This document shows positions 26,075 through 35,549 of a stretch of DNA of 64,000 bases, piece after piece. Each line of letters starts with the position of its first letter. Within the stretch, counting starts at the first letter, position 1. This stretch comes from Roseofilum casamattae BLCC-M143 (lineage in GTDB: Bacteria; Cyanobacteriota; Cyanobacteriia; Cyanobacteriales; Desertifilaceae), in NCBI RefSeq assembly GCF_030068455.1, contig NZ_JAQOSQ010000016.1, forward strand, positions 1 through 64,000, given 5' to 3'. The translations under genes were made by a program, and so were the position numbers. Under the pieces are notes generated by a model. It did no database searches. It was not told the DNA's origin and worked only from the letters and a program-made list of their open reading frames with translations.

Positions 26075-26926
26075 TCAAACAGACTTGAGATCGCTTAACG
26101 GCATTGGAGAAAGAGGCTGAGAACTGTGAAGGGGAGCTAAATGGACGCGCTCGACTTGCGGCGTATACCCCAACCAGGCGAGAGCACTAGTGGCAAACCG
26201 TTCTGGAGCACCACTCACGGCAAACCGAGTCGGTTTAGCAGAACGAGGATTGCGCACTCCGAGCAACTCCAACTCCCGTGCAGTTGCTTTCACCACGTGC
26301 ACTGCCGGATTAACAACCTGTACGGATTTGGGTAAGAGTTGTCGAATGACAGGCTCTAACAGAGGATAGTGCGTACACCCGTAGATCAAAGTATCAATAT
26401 TTTGTTGGAGCAACGGTTGCAGATACGAGCGAGCTACCTCATAGGTATAAGCATCATTTATCCGATTTTGTTCGATTAGAGGCACGAACTCCGGACAGCC
26501 AACTTGCCACACTTGCACGGTTGGATCCACCTCGAGGGCTGCTTTTCGGTACGCTTGACTGGCTGCCGTTGCCGGAGTGGCAATCACTCCAACTCGGTTT
26601 CCCAGAGCCACAGCGGCCCTTGCTGCGGGCAAAATCAATCCCAACACGGGAGTCGAAAACTCAGCGGTTGCCTCTTCCAAGGCAAGAGCATTGCTGGTGT
26701 TGCAAGCCATCACCACCATTTTTACTTCTTGTTGCTCCATCCACGTCATAATTTCGCGGACGAACTGAATAATTTCTGCTGGCGATCGCGTACCATAGGG
26801 CAAGCGTGCCGTATCGGCAAAATAAACAATCGACTCTTGCGGAAGCTGACGGTACATCTCGCTCAGTACTGTCAGTCCTCCCACACCGCTATCAAAAACC
26901 CCTATCGGCCGGCGATCCATACTCAT
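26075..26926 (-). CDS. murI: Glutamate racemase
   Basis: MurI converts L- to D-glutamate for peptidoglycan synthesis. The protein shows the N-terminal PIGVFDSGVGGLTVL, the first catalytic Cys in VMACNTSNAL and the second in YGCTHYPLL, and the YFADTARLPYG substrate motif. I place the start at ATG 26926 (283 residues); a GTG at 26947 and an ATG at 26920 are alternatives, and GAGGAG lies 13 bases before 26926. It follows amiC on the same strand, so both are probably one cell-wall operon. Confidence 0.95.
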   Translation of the reverse strand: MSMDRRPIGVFDSGVGGLTVLSEMYRQLPQESIVYFADTARLPYGTRSPAEIIQFVREIMTWMEQQEVKMVVMACNTSNALALEEATAEFSTPVLGLILPAARAAVALGNRVGVIATPATAASQAYRKAALEVDPTVQVWQVGCPEFVPLIEQNRINDAYTYEVARSYLQPLLQQNIDTLIYGCTHYPLLEPVIRQLLPKSVQVVNPAVHVVKATARELELLGVRNPRSAKPTRFAVSGAPERFATSALAWLGYTPQVERVHLAPLHSSQPLSPMPLSDLKSV

Positions 26927-26983
26927 AATGTCTTGCGAACTCCTCACTCACACCATAGGGTTCAGCCGGATAAGCTTCTCCCC

Positions 26984-28510
26984 TTAATAGTTTTGTCGAA
27001 CGTGTCGGAGAATGCCATTAGCAATCCCTTGCGCCATTTGGCGGCGGAAGACGGGACTGCGTAACTTGGCAGCATCTTCGCGACCGGTGACAAACCCAGT
27101 TTCGACCAATACCGAAGGCATTGATGTTTCCCTGAGTACATAAAATCTAGCACGACGAATCCCGCGATCGCGCATATCCAGTGTTTGCAGAATGCTGCTG
27201 TGGATATCGCGAGCTAAACCCCGTCCCGTTTCATAATAAAAAGTCTCCAGGCCGTTGACATCCGGACGACTCAAACTAATGGCGTTGGCATGGATACTGA
27301 CAAACAACGTTGCATTGGCTCGTTCTGCCATATCCACCCGAGGTCTTAAATCGATTTCGCGATCGTCAGAGCGCAATAATACGGCTTGCACCCCATTCTG
27401 TTCTAGAGTGGCTGCCACTTGCCGAGAAATATCCAAAACAATTTCTTTCTCCAACAGTCCATTTGCCACTGCTCCGGGGTCGCGACCGCCATGGCCGGGG
27501 TCGATAGCGACTCGCACCCGAGAGTTGGTTACCGGACGAGGAGCAGGAGGATGGGGAGTGGGTTTGGGAGGAGCAGGTGGAGGCAGGGGATTTGCTGGTG
27601 GCGGAACATTGATGGCGACGGCTGGTGGAGTATTTGCTGGAGGCGGAACGGGACTGGGAGAAGGACTCCAAGGCGCTCCAGATGAGGAGAGTTCGCGATC
27701 GACAGGCCAGGGTTGTTGCACGGAGTCATCGGAAAGTCCGCTGCTTCCAGAGACGGGAATCAGGACAATTCCAAATCGATTGGTTAATCCTTGCCAATCC
27801 GGACTTTCATGAGTCACATCTAAAGTCACTCGAACAATAGAATCGGGAAGTTGGCTTAATCGGACTTGGCGCACCCCTTGGCTGTTAATGGCTAAGGAGC
27901 GTTGATGCAGGTCTGGCGCAAGAGTTGCTTGTTGGAAGTTGATGGTAATTTGTCGTTGATTGCTAGTGCGCTCGACCGAGTTGACTTTGGGTTCGTCGCC
28001 ATTAACGCGCAAGTAAAACCCATCGCGGGTAACGCGAAGTCCGCTAATTTGCGATCGAGCATTGCTTGTTGGTGGCGGTTGCACTGGAGCGGGAGTGCTT
28101 GTGGGAGGAGGAGTAGTTTGCCGTTCCGGATTGGGAATATTGACGACCCAGCGGCGAGGAGAGATGCCTTGAAATTTGACGCGATCGGGATTAATTGTAT
28201 ACCCTTGCTGTAGTTCAATGACCAGTCGCGTGGTGCTGGAGTTGAACTGACCGGTGCGGACTTGTTTAATACCGGGAGTATTGACCAATTGTTCCCGAAG
28301 TTGCCGGCCTAATTGGATTCCAGGTAAATCCACCACTAGGCGAGTCGGCCCGTAAATCAGTTTGGCTCTGGGTTGAACGTTGGTATCTGTGGTGAATTCC
28401 AAACGGTTACTGCGGGTATCAAAACGCCAATTTTCTAAGCTGGCAGCATAAGCTGGAGATGAAAGCAGCCATAATCCTAGAACGCCTGGTAAAAGCCGAT
28501 GAAGTTTCAC
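26984..28510 (-). CDS. amiC: N-acetylmuramoyl-L-alanine amidase with AMIN domains
   Basis: This 508-residue periplasmic enzyme cleaves the amide bond between MurNAc and the stem peptide; in filamentous cyanobacteria such amidases act in cell communication and septal nanopores. A signal peptide (MKLHRLLPGVLGLWLLSSPA) starts it. Two AMIN-like domains follow at about 25-115 and 155-255. A Pro-rich linker (about 265-330) leads to the amidase_3 domain with IDPGHGGRDPGA, LEKEIVLDIS and FVSIHANAI, the His-Glu-His zinc site. murI follows it. Confidence 0.95.
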   Translation of the reverse strand: MKLHRLLPGVLGLWLLSSPAYAASLENWRFDTRSNRLEFTTDTNVQPRAKLIYGPTRLVVDLPGIQLGRQLREQLVNTPGIKQVRTGQFNSSTTRLVIELQQGYTINPDRVKFQGISPRRWVVNIPNPERQTTPPPTSTPAPVQPPPTSNARSQISGLRVTRDGFYLRVNGDEPKVNSVERTSNQRQITINFQQATLAPDLHQRSLAINSQGVRQVRLSQLPDSIVRVTLDVTHESPDWQGLTNRFGIVLIPVSGSSGLSDDSVQQPWPVDRELSSSGAPWSPSPSPVPPPANTPPAVAINVPPPANPLPPPAPPKPTPHPPAPRPVTNSRVRVAIDPGHGGRDPGAVANGLLEKEIVLDISRQVAATLEQNGVQAVLLRSDDREIDLRPRVDMAERANATLFVSIHANAISLSRPDVNGLETFYYETGRGLARDIHSSILQTLDMRDRGIRRARFYVLRETSMPSVLVETGFVTGREDAAKLRSPVFRRQMAQGIANGILRHVRQNY

Positions 28511-28849
28511 GTGGTTTCCTCGCCGATGGTAGTGTAGCCCGTGCTGGGTTGGCAGTGACTACGAGTTACTGGTAGGAGGCGACCCCGGTTGGAGTGTTAT
28601 TTGTTCCTACGAGCGCTGGTAGTTATGCCGAACCTGCAGCAGAATTATGCTGGCGATCGCATGAGCAATCGCCCCTATTTTGGTAGTACGCTACTGTTGG
28701 GCAACCATCCGGGTGACTTTGAGGGAGTATCGAATTTTCTGTGGATTGCGATCGGCTTGTGCGATCGTGATATCAAGTCCGTTTGATTAGCTAGAGTGTC
28801 GGGATGAGAGAAAAACCACAGAGACACAGAGAGCACAGAGAAGGCATGG

Positions 28850-28877
28850 GTAGAGACAAGGCATGCCTTGTCTCTAC
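28850..28877. repeat. Perfect 28-bp palindrome
   Basis: GTAGAGACAAG at 28850-28860 and its exact complement CTTGTCTCTAC at 28867-28877 surround GCATGC, so all 28 bases are self-complementary. This GTAGAGACAAGGCATGC-type palindrome is a familiar dispersed repeat in cyanobacterial genomes. It has no T-tract. The adjacent CACAGAGA patch often accompanies it. Confidence 0.7.
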
Positions 28878-29126
28878 TGGGTTTCGGTTAATTCTTGAAT
28901 ATAGTCTGTGCTAACTGGATTTGGTCTAAGAATGTCCTAACCGTATTGTATTTTAGCTGATTAGCCGAACTTGATATAAAATGCTTTTTCGAGATGAGAG
29001 AGCATGGCGATGATGGATAGTACTATTCACGACAATACCCCATATTTAGCATTTAAGCAGACAAAAACTACTATATCTAGAATTTATACTCTGTTCTACT
29101 CAGCTAAAAGTCTTTTGAAGTTCATG

Positions 29127-29156
29127 TATGAGCCACAAATTAGTTTGTAGCTCATA
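29127..29156. terminator. Hairpin downstream of fic
   Basis: TATGAGCCACAAA (29127-29139) pairs with TTTGTAGCTCATA (29144-29156) with one mismatch around TTAG. A third ATGAGCC copy is at 29167-29173. It lies 46 bases beyond the fic stop, so it may terminate that minus-strand transcript, although no clear T-tract follows. Confidence 0.35.
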
Positions 29157-29202
29157 AAACTAGAAATATGAGCCGCAAAAAAATCACCACATTGTAGCAG
29201 TA

Positions 29203-30324
29203 TCACAATATACTGCGCCCTTCCGCTATATTAATGAGTCTTGAGAATGCATAGATTGCAGGATTCCTACCGCTTGACTCTCTGAGAGTAACCAAGATGT
29301 CATTATCCCGAAGCAGGAGAAGAATTCTTTTCGCCGTTGATGTTGGGACTTCCTTGCAGTTTGTAAAGTCTGACGATTTAAAGATTGGACGAGCAAAAAT
29401 AAAGTCTAGTACGTGAATAGCATATTGAGAATGAGTTAGATCGATTACTTTACTTTTGAGTTCATTGTAAAGGTTCAACATAGCTCGAGCTTTTGTTTGG
29501 TTTTCTTCCGCCTGTTCTGCTACTGCCCTTAAGAAAAAAGCACACCAACTCGTCCAGTCATCATTGCGTGAAATTGATAGCAATCTTTCATAGTATTCAT
29601 CGCGATTAGCTTCAAAAAAAGCACTAATATAAAACATCGGACTTTGAATCAATCCAGTTTCGTACAGGAAAAGTGGTATGCACATTCTCCCCAATCTTCC
29701 GTTCCCATCTAGAAAAGGGTGTAAAGCTTCAAACTCAGCATGTATCAGGGCTAGTTGAACTAATTTATCGGGGTAATCATCATGAATGAAATGTTCCCAC
29801 TTATCTAGTCCTTTTTGTAAATAGTCTACTGAAATCGGAATGTATCGAGCATTGTCGATTGAACATCCAGGGGGGCCGATCCAGTTTTGAATATGCCGAT
29901 ATTCACCTGGAGATCTTCCATGTCCTCTGACTCTCTCTAGTAAAACGGTATGAGCTTGTTTAATCACTCGCTGGCACAAAGGCAAATCGTTAAGCAGCTC
30001 AACAGCAGACATCATAGCTTTACGGTAGTTGAGCACCTCATTGATGTCATCTGTTTGTTGTGTGGAGAGACGATCTAATCCTCCCTTTGCTTCATACTCA
30101 AGAACCTCTCCCATAGTTGCTTGAGTACCTTCAATTCGAGAGGACAGAACAGCTTCTTGAGTTGTCAAAGGAGTGAGTAGTACCGTCGCGTTGGGAATTG
30201 CTGCTAACATTGCATTATATCCAGCAAGAGCAGCATGGGCCGGCCCGATGAATGGAATGAGTTCACTCCACTCAATATGGTTGGTAGGAAATCGACCGTA
30301 ATGGTAGCGGACGGGGTGATTCAT
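29203..30324 (-). CDS. Fic family protein (AMP-transferase)
   Basis: Fic proteins usually transfer AMP from ATP to a hydroxyl of a target protein. This 373-residue protein has the catalytic motif HPFLDGNGRLGR starting at His202. A Fic_N region comes before it, with SSRIEGT near residues 60-66, which fits the (S/T)XXXE(G/N) inhibitory helix of self-inhibited class II Fic proteins. A winged-helix-like tail (residues about 300-365) follows. It starts 18 bases after yebC ends and is probably co-transcribed. The target is unknown. Confidence 0.9.
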   Translation of the reverse strand: MNHPVRYHYGRFPTNHIEWSELIPFIGPAHAALAGYNAMLAAIPNATVLLTPLTTQEAVLSSRIEGTQATMGEVLEYEAKGGLDRLSTQQTDDINEVLNYRKAMMSAVELLNDLPLCQRVIKQAHTVLLERVRGHGRSPGEYRHIQNWIGPPGCSIDNARYIPISVDYLQKGLDKWEHFIHDDYPDKLVQLALIHAEFEALHPFLDGNGRLGRMCIPLFLYETGLIQSPMFYISAFFEANRDEYYERLLSISRNDDWTSWCAFFLRAVAEQAEENQTKARAMLNLYNELKSKVIDLTHSQYAIHVLDFIFARPIFKSSDFTNCKEVPTSTAKRILLLLRDNDILVTLRESSGRNPAIYAFSRLINIAEGRSIL

Positions 30325-30342
30325 TGTCTTGCCGATCGCCTA

Positions 30343-31113
30343 TCAAGAAGAAACACTTAATGTCATGAGTTCGTCGCTCATTTCAAAGTTAGGCGTCACA
30401 TTTTGAACATCATCTAACTCTTCTAACGCATCCAATAATTTTAACAGCGATCGCGCTTGTTCTTCGTCGGTTACTTCAACTGTATTTCCCGGTATCCATC
30501 GCATTTCCGAAGCAACGATCGCAAACTGTTCGGCGTGTAATGTTTGACTCAACTGTTGCAGATTTCCCACCTCAGTTAAGACTTCCACCGTCGCCTCATC
30601 ATCCGGATCGTCTACCCATTCATAAGTCTCTGCTTCCGCCTCTACTGACACTTCCAGCAACCGTTCTTCATCCACGTCACCGGTGAGGCGCACGACTCCT
30701 TTATGGGAAAACATCCAACTGACGCATCCCGTTTCTCCTAAACTCCCGCCATTTTTCTTAAACGCTTCGCGAATATCTGCGGCGCTGCGATTTCGGTTAT
30801 CGGTTAATGCTTCAATGACTAATGCGACGCCACCCGGGCCGTATCCTTCATAACGAATAAACTCATACTTATTAGTATCATCTTCCCACGTTCCCGCTCC
30901 TTTGGCGATCGCGCGATCGATATTATCATTGGGAATGCCAACCGCCTTAGCTTTGTCAATAGCTGTCCGTAACTGGAAATTCCCTGCCGGATCTGCTCCG
31001 TTGCGCGCGGCAACAATAATTTCCCGAGAAACTTTGGTAAAAACCTTGCCTCTTTTGGCATCAACTCGTGCTTTTTGACGCTTAATATTTGCCCACTTAC
31101 TATGTCCTGCCAT
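30343..31113 (-). CDS. YebC/PmpR family regulator
   Basis: This 256-residue protein starts MAGHSKWANIKRQKARVD, the family signature, and has GRTAIDKAKAVGIPNDNIDR-like and YEGYGPGGVALVIEALTDN segments (here LRTAIDKAKAVGIPNDNIDR). YebC-type proteins were described as DNA-binding regulators and more recently as factors that help ribosomes at proline-rich stalls; which applies here is not known. It is the first gene of a yebC-fic pair. Confidence 0.95.
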   Translation of the reverse strand: MAGHSKWANIKRQKARVDAKRGKVFTKVSREIIVAARNGADPAGNFQLRTAIDKAKAVGIPNDNIDRAIAKGAGTWEDDTNKYEFIRYEGYGPGGVALVIEALTDNRNRSAADIREAFKKNGGSLGETGCVSWMFSHKGVVRLTGDVDEERLLEVSVEAEAETYEWVDDPDDEATVEVLTEVGNLQQLSQTLHAEQFAIVASEMRWIPGNTVEVTDEEQARSLLKLLDALEELDDVQNVTPNFEMSDELMTLSVSS

Positions 31114-31203
31114 ACGCCTTTATTTTCGATTCAATCGCTTTTTCTCTTTATCTCTCAATAGTGTAACCCATTCAGTTCTCTTTGCCGAGTTCCCTGATGC
31201 CGG

Positions 31204-31219
31204 GCGCTGCGCGCAGCGC
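31204..31219. repeat. Perfect 16-bp GC palindrome
   Basis: GCGCTGCGCGCAGCGC at 31204-31219 is self-complementary and lies in the gap between divergent yebC and the phosphatase gene. It is GC-rich compared with the surroundings and resembles short dispersed cyanobacterial palindromes. Confidence 0.6.
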
Positions 31220-31307
31220 ACTTATGGCCTTTTGTTATCCCGAGATACCCTGCGATCGGTTTCCAGGTTGTCTGCTAACCTAGAATAGAGCGATCGTGAC
31301 TAATGTT

Positions 31308-31640
31308 ATGGCAGACCAGAAATTCTTATTTGTGTGCAGTCGCAATCAATGGCGATCGCCGACTGCAGAAAAAATTTGGTGCAACACCAATGGTATCCAA
31401 GTCCGTTCTGCTGGAACGAGTCCGAAAGCGCGACGCAAGATCTCTGCTTCCGATGTGCAGTGGGCCGATCGCATTTTTGTCATGGAAGGAAAGCACAAGG
31501 AACGACTGCAAGCACAGTTCTCAAACTTCCTCCAGTATAAGCCTATTCACGTGCTCGATATTCCCGACTCTTATGATTATATGGATGAGGAATTAGTCGA
31601 AATGTTGACTCTATCAATCTCGCCTTTCATCCCTGAATAA
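31308..31640 (+). CDS. Small low-molecular-weight protein tyrosine phosphatase-like protein
   Basis: Starting at ATG 31308, the 110-residue protein has the phosphate-binding loop CSRNQWRS (Cys10, Arg16; CX5R) followed by PTAEKIW. AGTSPKARR and VLDIPDSYDYMDEELVEML follow. LMW-PTP proteins usually have about 150 residues and a general acid in a DP loop; here DIPD may serve, and the protein is shorter. A GTG at 31296 would add four residues. Related short proteins occur widely in cyanobacteria; the substrate is unknown. Confidence 0.85.
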   Translation: MADQKFLFVCSRNQWRSPTAEKIWCNTNGIQVRSAGTSPKARRKISASDVQWADRIFVMEGKHKERLQAQFSNFLQYKPIHVLDIPDSYDYMDEELVEMLTLSISPFIPE

Positions 31641-31649
31641 TAATTTTCT

Positions 31650-32870
31650 TTAGAGATTTTGGTTGAGTAATTTCGGACCGCTGAATTTAATCCCGATCGC
31701 GCCGAGCGGAGCAGTTATCACAATACTTAAAACTGCGATCGCCAAAATTGCTTGTCCGGTGGCTTCGGTCATGGAGGTCATTTTTCCGTCGTAAAATAGC
31801 GAGAGGGGAACCGCGCCAATGGCAGCTTGTACTGTGGCTTTTGGCAAGTATGCGATCGCGCAAAATAGTTTTTCTTTGTCATTGAGATCGGACTGAAATA
31901 ATGAGGCATAAACTCCAATGCCGCGCGCGACTAATCCGATCGCAATAATAGCTAAGCCGACGCCGAATAAGGATGGATCGATTTGCTTGAGATCGACTTG
32001 CGTACCGATATAAACAAATAACAATACTTCCGAGAGTACCCAAACTTTACCAAATTTAGCTGCTAATCGGCGCGCCAAAATATCGTATCGTTCGAGAATA
32101 ACGAATCCAATGGCCATAATTCCCAATAAGCTGGCGATCGGTAAGATAGTCTTAATCGCAGTTAGTTCGGAAATTTCATAAAATAAAATTGCAATTGTCA
32201 TAAAAATAATGACTTTTTTGGTATCGCGCATATGATACCTTTGGAAAAACCAGACGAGAGCAAAGCCGAGCGCAACACCGATCGCAATTCCCAAAGCAAT
32301 CCCCAAGGGTACGCTAATTGTCAAGCGAGCAATATTGACTGAAGTTCCGGTTGCTAATCCGACAAACACGCCAAAAATAGTAATGGCGAAAACATCATCC
32401 ACGGAAGCACCGGCTAAAACTAAGGTTGGCACTTCCTTTTGCTTTCCCCAACCCGCTTCTTTCAATTCCAACATTGATGGGACAACCACTGCCGGAGAGA
32501 CTGCCGCAATAATGAACCCTAACATTCCCGATTCAATGAAGGTTAAGTCTAACAAATAATGAGCTGCGATCGCTATCGTCGTTCCTTCTAAAATTCCGGG
32601 AATAAAGCTCATGCGGATCGCCGGTCCTCCAATCCGATTCAGAGTAGCTTTGTTAATACCTAAACCAGCACGAATTAAGATAACAATTAAAGCGACGGTT
32701 TTAAACGATCGCAATAATGTTAAGACCTCATCGTCGATCGTGTCGAAACCACTCGGTCCCAGAATTAATCCCGTAGCAACTAAACCCAATAATCCGGGGA
32801 GTTGAATCCGATTAAAGAGATAATAGAGAACTAAAGCCGTTAGGATAACACCCGCAAGATTGAGTAACAT
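31650..32870 (-). CDS. Cation:proton antiporter (CPA2/Kef type)
   Basis: This 406-residue protein is almost all hydrophobic, with about 12 membrane segments. It matches the Na+/H+ exchanger family: LPGLLGLVATGLILGPSGF near the start and GMLGFIIAAVSPAVVVPSML and VLAGASVDDVFAITIFGVFV in the middle. The ASVDD pair is a likely ion-binding site. There is no TrkA-N domain at the C-terminus, so it is a short NapA-like exchanger rather than a full KefB. It would act in pH and sodium homeostasis. Confidence 0.9.
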   Translation of the reverse strand: MLLNLAGVILTALVLYYLFNRIQLPGLLGLVATGLILGPSGFDTIDDEVLTLLRSFKTVALIVILIRAGLGINKATLNRIGGPAIRMSFIPGILEGTTIAIAAHYLLDLTFIESGMLGFIIAAVSPAVVVPSMLELKEAGWGKQKEVPTLVLAGASVDDVFAITIFGVFVGLATGTSVNIARLTISVPLGIALGIAIGVALGFALVWFFQRYHMRDTKKVIIFMTIAILFYEISELTAIKTILPIASLLGIMAIGFVILERYDILARRLAAKFGKVWVLSEVLLFVYIGTQVDLKQIDPSLFGVGLAIIAIGLVARGIGVYASLFQSDLNDKEKLFCAIAYLPKATVQAAIGAVPLSLFYDGKMTSMTEATGQAILAIAVLSIVITAPLGAIGIKFSGPKLLNQNL

Positions 32871-32902
32871 AAAATTAGCGTCCTCTAACCTAGCATCCCA
32901 GT

Positions 32903-33577
32903 TTATTCGCGCAAGACATATCCCACACCGCGCACCGTTTGAATTAAGCGTTTTTCTCGATCGGCTTCCAACTTCAAACGCAAGTAGCGGATATACACCT
33001 CAATGATATTAGAATCGCCCATAAAATCATATCCCCAAACCTGCTCTAAAATACGATCGCGGGTCAGCACTTGTCGGGGATGAAACATCAAATACTCCAA
33101 CAGATCGAACTCCTTCGCCGTTAACTCGATCGCCCGATCGCCGCGCTTCACCTCCCGCGATCGCCGATCCAACTGCAACTCCTCAAACACCAACCGCTCC
33201 CGATCGGGTTTCTGAGTTCGACGGATTTGCACCCGCACCCGCGCTAGCAACTCCTCAATACTAAACGGCTTCACTAAATAATCATCAGCGCCAGCATCCA
33301 ATCCGGCCACGCGATCGCCCACTTCATCCTTAGCCGTTAATAAAATCACCGGGACATCCGTTCCCGTATTGCGCAAGCGACGACAAATATCAACCCCGCT
33401 CAACCCCGGTAACATCCAATCCAAAATGACCAAATCCGGCTCCAACTCTCGAATCCGCGTTAATCCAGTCAATCCGTCTGGAGCAACGGTCACTTTATAT
33501 CCTTCGTACTGAAGCTCTAATTCCACAAAACGTGCTAGTTTCGCCTCATCTTCAATCACCAGAATATGGGAACTCAT
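32903..33577 (-). CDS. OmpR/PhoB-type response regulator
   Basis: From the ATG at 33577 the protein has 224 residues: a receiver domain (about 1-115) with phosphoacceptor Asp53 in VILDWMLPG and KPF, then a winged-helix output domain with LTAKEFDLLEYLM, DRILEQVWGYDF and LIQTVRGVGYVLRE. An ATG at 33595 adds six residues. No partner kinase is adjacent, so it is an orphan here. It probably controls membrane or stress genes; specific identity (for example RppA or ManR) is not settled. Confidence 0.92.
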   Translation of the reverse strand: MSSHILVIEDEAKLARFVELELQYEGYKVTVAPDGLTGLTRIRELEPDLVILDWMLPGLSGVDICRRLRNTGTDVPVILLTAKDEVGDRVAGLDAGADDYLVKPFSIEELLARVRVQIRRTQKPDRERLVFEELQLDRRSREVKRGDRAIELTAKEFDLLEYLMFHPRQVLTRDRILEQVWGYDFMGDSNIIEVYIRYLRLKLEADREKRLIQTVRGVGYVLRE

Positions 33578-33900
33578 GACCGCCCAATTCCTCAATAACT
33601 CAATATACCCATGATAGTATGGAGACCGGTCAAACCCAACAAATTGCCAGACAAGCTTGCGACAACCTCAACCGCCAGTGCGATCGTTACAGCTAGACCT
33701 GCTATCGTAGAAACACAGAGGAAATAGCTCGATAATAACTAGAGATCTAGGGTCAGAGATAATAGAATCAATTCTCCGTTGGGATAGCACCAATCGCGGT
33801 TATTCCTTCTCAAGGGATTATTCTGGATGACTGGAATAATCCGATGTACAAATAAATAACTCTAGACTGCGGAACATTGCACCAAATATCAACGAACCCT

Positions 33901-35499
33901 ATGGATATGTCAAAAGATGCTCGATTGGTCACTCCGGAAATGGCAGAGATTTACCTAGCTCTGGGGGAAAAACTCGATGAAGCCGATCGCCACCGAGTGC
34001 CCAGCTTAGAAGAGGCTACCTTAGAAGAGAGCGATCGCCCGGCTCTGCTCCTGGAAGACCGCTCGGACTGGAAACAAGCCATCGACCTTTGGCGAGACGG
34101 ACCCATGCCCTCGCAACATATCATCTTTATGTTCCATGAAATGTTGGATCTGTGGGAAACTCTCGAATCCCTGCACTGTCGCCAAAGTTTGCTGGAGTTG
34201 AATAACCTAGTCCTCGATGAAGACCAAATCCTGTGTCTGAGACGCTTATATCTCGAACCCAATCCCGAGGACATTAACTTAAAACAGTTGGGTAAACTGT
34301 GGCAACACTTCTTTCGCCAGTCAGAGACGACTCAAGTGGGATCGCTGATGTCCTTGCTGCAAGAGATGGACTCGGAGACAGTGATGTCCTTAGAGCAAGT
34401 GCGCGATCGCCTCAAAGAGATTCAAGCCTCTGAAAGTGGTGGCAGTTGTACCGATTTTGAAGAAGAAGAGGGAGCCGAACAAGATACCGGAAAATTTACC
34501 TTTGATGAGGCTTTGTCAGAGATCGAACTCGATCGCACCCAACCCATTGATTACCAAGCGGTTGGATTTCCTCTTGCCGCTTCAACCCCCAGCGCTGCTT
34601 CGGCAGTCTCGAGCACCCACTTTGAGGACATGCCTACAGTTGTTCTCCCGATGCAACTGTTTAGCTTGGACTATGCTGGGATAACCGATAAAGGAATGCA
34701 GCGCGATCGCAATGAAGATTCGTTTTTAATCCATACCCAACTAGAGAGAATTGAAGATAAAACCGGTCGCACCCTTCATGCCAAAGGTCTCTACGTGCTT
34801 TGCGATGGCATGGGAGGTCATGATGGTGGCGAACAAGCGAGCGCCATTGGCGTCCAAACTTTAAAAGAGTATTTTCAAACTCATTGGTTCGATCTGCCCG
34901 ATAGCGAGGGTCGTTTGCCTTCGGCTGAAATCATCGAACAAGGAATATTATTAGCAAATCAAGCGATTTATGCAGTGAACCAATCCCAGAACCGCAGCGG
35001 TAATGCTCGCATGGGTACGACTCTGGTGTTGGTGTTGGTGCAAGACGTGCATGTGGCGATCGCTCATGTGGGCGATAGTCGGTTATATATGTTTAGTCGC
35101 AAACAAGGCTTAACTCTATTAACTCAAGACCACGATGTGGCGCAACGAGAGATTAAGCGCGGACTGGAGCCGGATTTAGCCTTTGCCCGGCCGGATGCCT
35201 ATCAGCTCACGCAAGCGTTGGGACCCCGTAACGACGAGTTTGTCAAACCGGATATTTGCTGTTTTGAGTTGAATCAAGATAGTCTCTTGCTGCTCAGTTC
35301 CGATGGCTTGACGGATAACGATCTGGTGGAGGACTATGTGGGCAGTCATATCGAACCGTTGATGAGTTCTCGCGTTAATCTGGAGCGAGGAGCCAGCGAT
35401 CTAATCGATCTGGCCAACGAGCATAACGGTCATGACAATATTACGGTAGTACTGGTTCGGGCGAAGGTTCGACCTAACTTGGGAGGGTTGAGCCATTAA
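33901..35499 (+). CDS. PP2C-type Ser/Thr protein phosphatase with N-terminal extension
   Basis: The catalytic domain (about residues 255-520) has GMQRDRNEDSF, LCDGMGGHDGGEQAS, HVGDSRLYMF, SSDGLTDND and HNGHDNITVVLVRA, so the metal-binding aspartates of PP2C are all present. The first 250 residues are a separate helical and acidic region with no domain I recognise. I prefer the ATG at 33901; a TTG at 33877 also opens the frame. An FHA-kinase gene starts 51 bases after its stop, so the two oppose each other in one signalling unit. Confidence 0.92.
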   Translation: MDMSKDARLVTPEMAEIYLALGEKLDEADRHRVPSLEEATLEESDRPALLLEDRSDWKQAIDLWRDGPMPSQHIIFMFHEMLDLWETLESLHCRQSLLELNNLVLDEDQILCLRRLYLEPNPEDINLKQLGKLWQHFFRQSETTQVGSLMSLLQEMDSETVMSLEQVRDRLKEIQASESGGSCTDFEEEEGAEQDTGKFTFDEALSEIELDRTQPIDYQAVGFPLAASTPSAASAVSSTHFEDMPTVVLPMQLFSLDYAGITDKGMQRDRNEDSFLIHTQLERIEDKTGRTLHAKGLYVLCDGMGGHDGGEQASAIGVQTLKEYFQTHWFDLPDSEGRLPSAEIIEQGILLANQAIYAVNQSQNRSGNARMGTTLVLVLVQDVHVAIAHVGDSRLYMFSRKQGLTLLTQDHDVAQREIKRGLEPDLAFARPDAYQLTQALGPRNDEFVKPDICCFELNQDSLLLLSSDGLTDNDLVEDYVGSHIEPLMSSRVNLERGASDLIDLANEHNGHDNITVVLVRAKVRPNLGGLSH

Positions 35500-35549
35500 A
35501 ATTGCGGTTTTGGTGCAGGAAGCAGAAGTAATCGAGTGTAATTAGTGCA

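Larger units (their letters stand above)
28511..29202. other. Intergenic region between amiC and fic
   Basis: This 692-base gap holds no gene that I can support. It contains a CACAGAGACACAGAGAGCAC low-complexity patch (28818-28837), a perfect palindrome (28850-28877) and a hairpin (29127-29156). Two open frames, 28625-28786 (53 residues) and 29004-29150 (48 residues, after a purine-rich stretch), are not convincing: no recognisable domain and no overlap with neighbouring transcription. Confidence 0.5.

Noticed and set aside
26504-27064. 186-residue plus-strand frame opposite murI
   Set aside because: It is His/Ser-rich shadow sequence opposite conserved murI motifs.
28589-28786. 65-residue frame in the amiC-fic gap
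   Set aside because: It has no recognisable domain or ribosome binding site, and a nearby palindrome and repeat patch suggest non-coding DNA.
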